From: an uncultured Spongiibacteraceae bacterium | GTDB lineage: Bacteria > Pseudomonadota > Gammaproteobacteria > Pseudomonadales > CAMLJR01 | Length of the DNA stretch: 5,706 nucleotides | Direction: 5' to 3' | Assembly: GCA_946480345.1 (NCBI GenBank) | Contig: CAMLJR010000166.1 | Location: 1 to 5,706, forward strand | Shown here: in pieces, positions 1-5,706 of the stretch | Layout of the letters: every line of letters begins with the position of its first letter | How positions within the stretch are numbered: position 1 is the stretch's first letter | Program-made: the position numbers and the translations under genes | The notes under the pieces: generated by a model | Databases searched by the model: none | The model's input: the letters and a program-made list of their open reading frames with translations, nothing else | Told to the model about the DNA's origin: nothing

Positions 1-28
1 CTTTCCCTACACGACGCTCTTCCGATCT
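1..28 (+). other. Illumina TruSeq read-1 adapter remnant (not genomic)
   Basis: These bases match, without mismatch, the last 28 bases of the 33-base Illumina TruSeq universal/read-1 adapter as I know it, ending in the usual CGCTCTTCCGATCT. Genomic sequence starts at base 29. The adapter happens to be open in the frame of the following gene and reads LSLHDALPIS, a peptide familiar as an adapter artefact at the N-termini of database proteins. Nothing here should be annotated as protein, promoter or repeat. The contig edge is therefore a library insert end, not a natural boundary. Confidence 0.97.
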
Positions 29-2997
29 CTGAAACGCAGTCTGCTGCCGTCACTGTCACCACGACTTATTACGGCGCTAACCCTGACGTGATCGCGGGCT
101 TTATCACAACACCGCTCGAAGCATCGATTTCGCAGGCACAAGGCATCGACTACATGACGTCGAGCAGTCTCAACGGTGCCAGCACCATCACCGTGAATCT
201 GAAGTTGAATTACGACGTAAATAGCGCGCTGGCGGAAATCAGTTCGAAAGTTAACGCCGTCATCAATCAATTACCGCCGGAAGCGCAACAGCCGAACATT
301 TCTATTCAGAATAACGCCGGCGCAACGTCGATCATGTTCATTAACTTCATGTCCGAAAAGCTCGCGGCAAATGAACTCAACGATTATCTGGTTCGCGTCG
401 TAAAGCCAAAACTGCAATCGGTAACGGGCGTGCAATCGGTAGATATCGGGGGAGCGCGCACCTTTGCATTGCGCGTATGGCTCGACCCCAACAAGCTCGC
501 CGCAGTCAATCTCACCGCTGCGGATATTTCCGCAGCGCTCGCGGACAACAACTACTTGTCGGCCGTCGGCTCCACCAAAGGGCAGATGATTACGGTTAAC
601 CTGAAAGCCGATACCGATCTGCACAGCCCCGAGGAATTTCGCAATATCGTCGTCAAACGCAACGGAAATTCATTCGTACGTTTAGGCGATATCGCGACGG
701 TCGAACTGGGCGCGCAGAATTACGACGTCAACGGCCGCTTCGATAACAAACCCGCTGCCGTCGTCTTGATCGATGCGGCGCCGAACGCCAACGTTCTCGA
801 AGTTGCGAAAAAAATTCGCGAACTGTGGCCCTCGATCATCGAACAGTTGCCAAGCGGCGTGCAAGGTTACATCGGCTTTGATGCATCCTCGTATATTCAA
901 AGTTCGATTTACGAAGTAATGAAAACGATGGTGGAGGCGCTCCTCATCGTCACACTCGTTATCTTTCTTTTTACTGGTACGTTCCGCTCGGTATTTATTC
1001 CTGCACTCGCCATGCCGCTATCGCTGATCGGCGCACTCGCCATCATGCTGGCGCTCGGCTATTCGATCAATTTGCTGACGCTGCTCGCGCTCGTGCTCGC
1101 GATCGGTTTGGTGGTCGACGATGCCATCATCGTTGTAGAAAACGTCGACCGTCATATGAAGGAAGGCATGACGCCGATGCAGGCGGCGCTCGCCGGCGCA
1201 CGCGAACTGACCGGCCCGATCATCGCTATTTCGGTGGTATTGATCGCGGTGTATGTACCGATCGGATTCCAGGGCGGTCTCACCGGTGCATTGTTTACCG
1301 AATTCGCCTTCACCCTCGCCGCCGCCGTCGCGGTATCCGCAGTCATCGCGCTGACGCTGTCGCCGGTCATGTGCTCGCGGATGTTCCGCGCCGATCAACA
1401 GGAAGGCAGACTCGCCAAAACGATCGATCACAATCTCGAGGTGACGCGCTCGATCTATCAATCGATACTGCGCCATGTGCTCGACGCCTGGCCGGTCGCC
1501 ATCGTATTCGGGGCGATCATCATATTGTCGATTTTTGTGTTCGCGAAGTTTTCGCAAAGCGAATTGGCGCCGACCGAAGATCAGGGTTTGATCGTGAACA
1601 TCACGACCGGCCCGCCGAACACCACCCCGCAGCAAATGGAGCTGTACTCGCAGCAGGTGTACAAAAAAGTTTCCGAAATTTCCGAAGTTTCACACATCGT
1701 GCAATTCGATGGTTTCGGCGGTCAACTGAACCAGGGATTCGCGCCGCTGATTTTGAAACCGTGGGATGAGCGCGACCGCCTGACGGTGGACATCGCCAAA
1801 GATCTGCAACAGAAATTCGATCAAATTGCCGGCGCACGCGTAGCCGCGTTCGTACCGCCCTCATTACCGGGCGGTGGTGGCGGCCTGCCGTTTTCATTCG
1901 TGGTGAAAACCACCGAGCCTTTTACGAATCTGCGCGAAGTCTCCGATGCGCTGATGAAAAAAGCGCAGGAAGCGGGCCTGTTTTATTTCGTCGATTCCGA
2001 TCTGAAATACGATAAGCCTCAAACCACCGTAATTATCGATCGCGATAAAGCCGCAGCGCTGGGGCTCACTATGCGCGATGTCGGTTCATCGCTCGGCGCG
2101 ATGCTCGGCGGCGGCTACATCAATTACTTCAGCATGGCTGGCCGCTCCTACAAAGTCATCGCGCAGGTGCAGCAGAGCGATCGTTTGAATGCGGAACAAC
2201 TAAACAACTATTTCATCCGCACGGGTGACGGCGACATGGTCCCGGCGTCGACGATCATTTCGTTGAAAACCGAAACGGTGCCGCAATCGATCCACCATTT
2301 CCAACAGCTCAATTCGGCAACGATCACCGGCGTCACCTCGGTAGCGCTCGGCGATGCACTCGCACGGATGAAGCAACTTGCAGCCGAAACGCTGCCGGCG
2401 GGCTATGACATCGACTACGCGGGCCAATCGCGCCAGAACATTCAGGAATCGAATAATTTCGCGACCACACTCGCGTTCGCGATTTTGATTATTTTCCTAG
2501 TGCTCGCTGCGCAGTTCGAAAGCTTCCGCGATCCACTCATCGTAATGATGTCGGTGCCGATGGCGATTTTCGGTGCGATGGTGTTTATCTTCCTCGGCGC
2601 AGCATCGCTGAATATTTACACGCAGGTGGGCTTGATTACGCTGGTGGGGTTGATCGCGAAACACGGCATTCTGATCGTGCAATACGCGAACGACGAGCAA
2701 CGTCGCGGTAAATCGAAACGCGAAGCCATCAACATTGCGGCGGGGACGCGGTTGCGACCGATTCTGATGACGACGTGGGCGATGATTCTGGGCGCAGTAC
2801 CGTTGTTATTATCGAGCGGGGCTGGCGCGGCAAGCCGCAACAATATCGGCTTGGTCATTACTACCGGTATCGGCATCGGCACATTGTTCACACTGTTCAT
2901 CGTGCCGGCGATGTATCTGTGGTTGGCAGCGGATCACGCAAAGCAGAAAGCCGCGCATGATGCGCTGGAAAATGAACCGCTGCCGGGACAGCATTAA
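29..2997 (+). CDS. RND (HAE-1) multidrug efflux inner-membrane permease, MexI-like, N-terminus missing
   Basis: This is the inner-membrane pump of a tripartite drug-efflux system, which uses proton influx to drive substrates out through a periplasmic adaptor and an outer-membrane channel. The visible part is 988 residues, counted from the GAA codon at base 31. It opens in the first porter domain (VTVTTTYYGANPDVIAGF). Periplasmic loop 1 runs to about residue 295, helices 2-6 follow, helix 7 is near 485-507, loop 2 spans about 508-808, and helices 8-12 run to the C-terminus. The proton-relay residues are present: D363 and D364 (LVVDDAIIVVENV), K877 (IAKHGILIV) and R907 (TRLRPILMT), matching AcrB D407, D408, K940 and R971. 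That offset implies about 44 missing residues, including helix 1. The GTG at 88 is an internal valine, since conserved coding continues upstream to the adapter. The wording (FITTPLE, AQGIDYMTSSS, STKGQM, a five-glycine run near 614-618) recalls Pseudomonas MexI, judged from memory. The substrate cannot be read from sequence. No outer-membrane channel gene follows. Confidence 0.95.
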
Positions 2998-3004
2998 GCC
3001 ACCT

Positions 3005-3040
3005 CCTCTCCCGTTTGGCCTTCAGGCCAAACGGGAGAGG
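3005..3040. repeat. Perfect 16-bp inverted repeat, possible REP-like palindrome or 3'-end hairpin
   Basis: The arms 3005-3020 and 3025-3040 (CCTCTCCCGTTTGGCC and its exact complement) enclose a TTCA loop. The hairpin starts eight bases after the permease stop. Neither side carries a run of T's, so it does not look like a classical intrinsic terminator in either direction. The outer stem and right flank (GGGAGAGGGCCGG) resemble dispersed intergenic palindromes I recall from beta- and gammaproteobacterial genomes. That makes a repetitive extragenic element plausible, but only one copy lies in the window. It may still protect the mRNA 3' end or aid termination. Confidence 0.75.
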
Positions 3041-3088
3041 GCCGGACTCAAGAGGCCAATGCTAAACAAAAGTAACCCGGCCCCTTAT

Positions 3089-3117
3089 TTGGCAAACTGC
3101 CATCCCTATGCTTGAAT
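3089..3117 (+). promoter_or_regulatory. Candidate sigma70 promoter for the c-di-GMP gene
   Basis: TTGGCA (3089-3094) matches five of six bases of the -35 consensus. After a 17-base spacer, TTGAAT (3112-3117) matches four of six of the -10 consensus. Initiation would fall near 3124, giving a leader of about 210 bases before the ATG at 3336. The position, between the permease hairpin and the next gene, suits a promoter. The -10 match is weak and such matches occur by chance, so this is only a candidate. Confidence 0.3.
3090..3102. promoter_or_regulatory. Short palindrome TGGCA-AAC-TGCCA, possible operator
   Basis: Two perfect 5-bp arms are separated by three bases, and the left arm overlaps the candidate -35 element. 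A symmetrical site here could bind a dimeric regulator. The arms are short, no second copy was seen, and no regulator gene lies in the window, so the role is speculative. Confidence 0.25.
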
Positions 3118-3123
3118 CATTCA
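3113..3123. promoter_or_regulatory. Short palindrome TGAAT-C-ATTCA, possible operator
   Basis: This perfect 11-base palindrome with a one-base centre overlaps the candidate -10 element and the predicted start of transcription. Together with the palindrome 11 bases upstream it makes a compact symmetrical cluster. Chance occurrence in a 338-base gap is possible. Confidence 0.2.
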
Positions 3124-3133
3124 CATTGCATCC

Positions 3134-3164
3134 GGCCGCTGCTCGGTAAGTAAGCGGCCCGTTT
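3134..3164 (+). terminator. Weak terminator- or attenuator-like hairpin
   Basis: GGCCGCT (3134-3140) pairs exactly with AGCGGCC (3153-3159) across a 12-base loop, and CGTTTT follows. The GC-rich stem and short T-run give it some intrinsic-terminator character on the plus strand. The stem is short, the loop long and only four T's follow, so termination would be inefficient. It could end read-through from the permease, or sit in the 5' leader of the next gene if the upstream promoter is used. Confidence 0.25.
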
Positions 3165-3210
3165 TGTCGGTCGTTACTTCAATTCCACAAAACCGCACCT
3201 CATTCCTGAC

Positions 3211-3236
3211 CACCTGCCTGTGGATATGGGCAGGTG
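3211..3236. other. 8-bp hairpin upstream of the c-di-GMP gene
   Basis: CACCTGCC (3211-3218) pairs perfectly with GGCAGGTG (3229-3236). Two G-U pairs and one further pair would extend the stem to a GGAT loop. It lies about 100 bases before the start codon and has no T-run. It could be a leader structure or a protein-binding inverted repeat; nothing in the sequence decides between these. Confidence 0.4.
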
Positions 3237-3322
3237 ACCTAGCGTCACGCACACGATATAGGTTCAGACCGGAGCATCGGACGCTCGCTCGTCGGCTCGC
3301 GGTTTGGCCTCATTTCAGCCTC

Positions 3323-3329
3323 AGAAGAG
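3323..3329 (+). promoter_or_regulatory. Ribosome binding site for the MHYT-GGDEF-EAL gene
   Basis: AGAAGAG is a partial Shine-Dalgarno sequence six bases before the ATG at 3336. It supports this start. The same frame is open back to a TAG at 3240-3242 but holds no ATG, GTG or TTG in between. The later in-frame candidates at 3360 (GTG) and 3363 (ATG) have no comparable site upstream. Confidence 0.65.
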
Positions 3330-3335
3330 TTTGCC

Positions 3336-5706
3336 ATGCAGAGAATTTACGATTGCCTGGTGATGGATCACAACTTATGGATGGTGTTGCTGGCCGGAAC
3401 CGTTTGTTTTCTTTCCGCGCTGACTGCGATCAACCTCATCGGCCGCGCACGCGATAGCCAGCGGCCGAAAATACGCGCTTCTTGGCTCGGTACCGCTGCG
3501 GTAGTCACCGGTTTCGGCATCTGGGCTACGCACTTTATTGCAATGCTGGCCTATCAACCCGGCCTTCCGGTCACCTATGACTTCTGGCTGACGGTGACAT
3601 CGGTAGTGGTCGCCATCGTTGTTACCGGTATGGGTATCGCCGCGTGCGTGTACCGCGATGGCCCCCGTTGGGCTGCGCTAGGCGGTGCGATTGTCGGTCT
3701 TGGCATCAGCGCCATGCACTACATCGGCATGTCCGCCGTGCGGCTTGCCGGCTACTTCAAATACGATGTCGATCTGGTCGGGTTATCGGTGGTGCTCGGC
3801 GTCGGCTTAGGCGCGCTGGCGTTACTGACCGCCCACCGCTGGCGCACGCTCGGCGGGGTTGCCGGCGCAACTGGCTTACTGACGCTGGCGATTTGCGGCA
3901 TGCACTTTTCCGGCATGGCTTCCCTCAACCTGGTACCGCTGGCAGATCAGCCACTGTCCGAATTTGCGTTATCGGATCGATGGCTGGCCATCGGCCTCGC
4001 GATCGTCACCGCCATGATCGCCATTCTCTGCCTCTCCACCTCGCTGCTCGATCAGCATTTGGTACGACGCACCGTCGATGAAGCACGACGTCTAGAAACA
4101 TTAGCCGGCGCCAGCACCGAAGGTATCGTGATTTGTAGCGATGAACAGATTGAATATGCCAATGCAGCATTCCTGCGAATGACGGGACTCTCCGCTCGCA
4201 ACATTGCGGGATTACCGGTGCGACATTTTCTCGACGAACAAGCCCTGCAGGCCACGCTGCGGTTAATGGCGCTGAACCCCCAGCAGAGCCGGGCGATCGA
4301 GACCGCACTGCGGGTGAACGCCGCACAGTCGCTGCCCATCGAGTTGTTTGCACGCGATATGCAGGATGGCAAAAAGCACAAACAGATTTTCGTGATTCGC
4401 GATTTGACCGAGCAGAAGCGCTCACAGGCTCGCATCGAATACCTCGCCCATCACGATGCGCTGACCGAATTACCGAACCGCGTGCAATTCAATGATCGAT
4501 TGCAACATGACCTCGCCTGCGCGGCGAGGGCGCAAAGCAGCTTGGCCGTGCTCTGTCTGGATATGGATCGCTTCAAGGACGTCAACGATTCGATGGGCCA
4601 CGCCAGCGGCGATGAATTGCTGAAAAACGTCGCTCGGCGACTCGCCGGTATCGTGCGCGAAACCGATACCGTGGCGCGTCTGAGCGGCGATGAATTCGCC
4701 ATTGTTCAAGTGGGGTGCAATCAACCGGACAGTGCCCAGCGCTTGGCGACCCGCATTCGCGACGCCATGGCCGAACCCTTTGTGCTGGAAGGCGGCGCAA
4801 CGATCGTCGGCATGAGTATCGGGGTTGCGGTGTACCCGGACGATGGCGATTCGGCCGCCATCTTGTTGCGTAATGCCGACATGGCGCTCTATCGCGCCAA
4901 AGCCGAGGGCCGCAACACATATCGCTTCTTCGAACCCGATATGGATAAAGCGATGCGCGAGCGCCGCGAGTTGGAGCGCGATCTCAGAAGCAGCGTGGAA
5001 AACCGCGAGCTGTATTTGCAGTATCAACCGCTTGCCGAAACGCAGAGCGGTCTGGTTGTCGGCTTCGAAGCACTGGTGCGATGGCGTCATCCGGTTCGCG
5101 GGCAGCTGCCGCCGAATGACTTTATTGGCATCGCCGAAGAATGCGGTTTCATCACGCAATTAGGACAGTGGGTACTACGCGAAGCCTGTCGCGAAGCAGC
5201 ACGCTGGACAGCGCCGTTGCGGATCGCCATCAACCTGTCGCCGATCCAATTTCAGCACGGCAATCTGACGCAGGATGTCGCCGCGATTCTCGCCGAGACC
5301 GGCCTCGCGCCTGAGCGTCTGGAGTTGGAAATCACCGAAGGCGTGCTGTTGGCAGACAAAGCCAATGCAATCGACACGCTGACCGCGCTCAAACAGCTTG
5401 GCGTGCGCATCGCGATGGACGATTTCGGAACCGGTTATTCTTCGCTGAGTTATCTGCAGTCGTTTCCGTTCGACAAAATCAAAATCGACCGCAGTTTCGT
5501 CGCCGGCTTGCAAGGCAACGACGATGCTAGAGCGATCGTGAAAGCAGTCATCGGCCTGAGCCATGCGCTGAATTTGCCGGTAGTCGCCGAGGGTGTCGAG
5601 AACGACTACCAGCTCGAATTACTGCGCAGTGAACTGTGTACCGAAGTGCAGGGATATTTAATCGGCAGACCTTCCGATATCGATCGGTTTGCCGAATTAA
5701 CGGGCG
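3336..5706 (+). CDS. Membrane-bound MHYT-PAS-GGDEF-EAL c-di-GMP synthase/phosphodiesterase, C-terminus cut by window
   Basis: The protein should make c-di-GMP from two GTP (GGDEF) and hydrolyse it to pGpG (EAL), under a membrane sensor. The frame is open for 790 codons. An MHYT domain of seven helices (about 14-237) carries THFIAM (65-70), MHYIGM (127-132) and MHFSGM (189-194), proposed metal or gas ligands in this family. A PAS domain spans about 253-365. The GGDEF domain (about 368-532) has D409, F413, K414, N417, D426 and signature SGDEF (450-454); its inhibitory site R441-E-T-D444 lies exactly five residues upstream. The EAL domain starts near 546 with E578-A-L. N633, E665, D695, D696, K716, E752 and Q772 follow at the spacing of RocR from N633 onward, plus an intact loop DDFGTGYSS, so phosphodiesterase activity is expected. 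The serine in SGDEF leaves cyclase activity likely but unproven. Architecture matches Pseudomonas MucR and NbdA in part; orthology is not claimed. Probably only a few residues are missing. Confidence 0.95.
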   Translation, partial: MQRIYDCLVMDHNLWMVLLAGTVCFLSALTAINLIGRARDSQRPKIRASWLGTAAVVTGFGIWATHFIAMLAYQPGLPVTYDFWLTVTSVVVAIVVTGMGIAACVYRDGPRWAALGGAIVGLGISAMHYIGMSAVRLAGYFKYDVDLVGLSVVLGVGLGALALLTAHRWRTLGGVAGATGLLTLAICGMHFSGMASLNLVPLADQPLSEFALSDRWLAIGLAIVTAMIAILCLSTSLLDQHLVRRTVDEARRLETLAGASTEGIVICSDEQIEYANAAFLRMTGLSARNIAGLPVRHFLDEQALQATLRLMALNPQQSRAIETALRVNAAQSLPIELFARDMQDGKKHKQIFVIRDLTEQKRSQARIEYLAHHDALTELPNRVQFNDRLQHDLACAARAQSSLAVLCLDMDRFKDVNDSMGHASGDELLKNVARRLAGIVRETDTVARLSGDEFAIVQVGCNQPDSAQRLATRIRDAMAEPFVLEGGATIVGMSIGVAVYPDDGDSAAILLRNADMALYRAKAEGRNTYRFFEPDMDKAMRERRELERDLRSSVENRELYLQYQPLAETQSGLVVGFEALVRWRHPVRGQLPPNDFIGIAEECGFITQLGQWVLREACREAARWTAPLRIAINLSPIQFQHGNLTQDVAAILAETGLAPERLELEITEGVLLADKANAIDTLTALKQLGVRIAMDDFGTGYSSLSYLQSFPFDKIKIDRSFVAGLQGNDDARAIVKAVIGLSHALNLPVVAEGVENDYQLELLRSELCTEVQGYLIGRPSDIDRFAELTG

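Larger units (their letters stand above)
2998..3335. other. Intergenic region with hairpins and promoter-like elements
   Basis: These 338 bases separate the permease stop from the start of the next gene. No convincing gene lies here: reading frames are short or run out of frame into the downstream gene. The content is a perfect 16-bp hairpin next to the permease stop (3005-3040), two short palindromes that overlap a sigma70-like promoter (3089-3123), a 7-bp hairpin followed by four T's (3134-3164), an 8-bp hairpin (3211-3236), and a GC-rich stretch (about 3270-3300) leading to the ribosome binding site. The gap and these elements argue against the two genes forming one tight operon. Confidence 0.8.

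Noticed and set aside
88..90. GTG as the true start of the RND permease
   Set aside because: The conserved porter-domain sequence VTVTTTYYGANPD is encoded directly upstream in the same frame, and the family has about 60 residues before this valine. The gene is cut by the contig end instead.
1018..1635. 205-codon minus-strand reading frame inside the permease
   Set aside because: It is antisense to conserved RND helices and its composition (many Arg, Asp, Gln and His) is typical of a shadow frame.
3244..3284. GTCACGCACA followed 25 bases later by GGACGC, resembling parts of the c-di-GMP-I (GEMM) riboswitch upstream of a c-di-GMP gene
   Set aside because: The conserved AGGGCAAACC segment, the GAAA tetraloop hairpin and the AAAGCC after GACGC are all missing, and the expected stems do not form. 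The match is probably chance; an Infernal search with the GEMM model would settle it.
3302..3310. Repeat of GTTTGGCCT also found in the hairpin at 3013-3021
   Set aside because: Only about nine bases are shared, without the palindromic partner, so there is no support for a second copy of the repeat.
3164..3457. 97-codon plus-strand reading frame starting in the intergenic region
   Set aside because: It overlaps the start of the MHYT gene in another frame, is rich in arginine and shows no recognisable domain. The MHYT frame is clearly the coding one.
4470..5159. 229-codon minus-strand reading frame inside the GGDEF-EAL region
   Set aside because: It lies wholly antisense to strongly conserved GGDEF and EAL motifs and shows no family resemblance. 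Such mirror frames are common in GC-rich coding sequence.

Overview
The window is the start of an assembled contig from a Gram-negative proteobacterium, most likely a gamma- or betaproteobacterium. This rests on an HAE-1 type RND drug-efflux permease, a membrane-bound MHYT-PAS-GGDEF-EAL signalling protein, moderately GC-rich codon use, and a GGGAGAGGG-type intergenic palindrome of a kind I recall from those classes. The genus cannot be fixed from the sequence. The first 28 bases are not biological: they match the 3' end of the Illumina TruSeq read-1 adapter.

Layout: (1) bases 1-28 are adapter. (2) Bases 29-2997, plus strand, hold an RND efflux permease that lacks roughly its first 40-45 residues, because the contig begins inside it. 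The proton-relay residues and the C-terminus are intact. (3) Bases 2998-3335 form a 338-base intergenic region. It holds a perfect 16-bp hairpin just after the permease stop, a candidate promoter among small palindromes, two more hairpins that would lie in a long 5' leader, and a Shine-Dalgarno site. (4) Bases 3336-5706, plus strand, hold one uninterrupted reading frame for a c-di-GMP turnover enzyme. It has a seven-helix MHYT sensor, a PAS domain, a GGDEF domain (as SGDEF, with an intact inhibitory RxxD site) and an EAL domain with all expected catalytic residues. It runs off the right edge, probably within a few residues of its natural end.

The two genes share a strand, but the gap with its hairpin and promoter-like elements suggests separate transcription units. 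The permease probably ends an operon whose upstream member, off the contig, would be the periplasmic adaptor. No outer-membrane channel gene follows it. The second gene links an unknown membrane-sensed cue to making and degrading c-di-GMP, and so to motility or biofilm control. No mobile element, CRISPR array, tRNA or rRNA was seen, and I found no convincing undescribed system. The points most worth checking are the adapter at the left end, the hairpin as a possible dispersed repeat, and the apparently bifunctional c-di-GMP enzyme with its structured leader.
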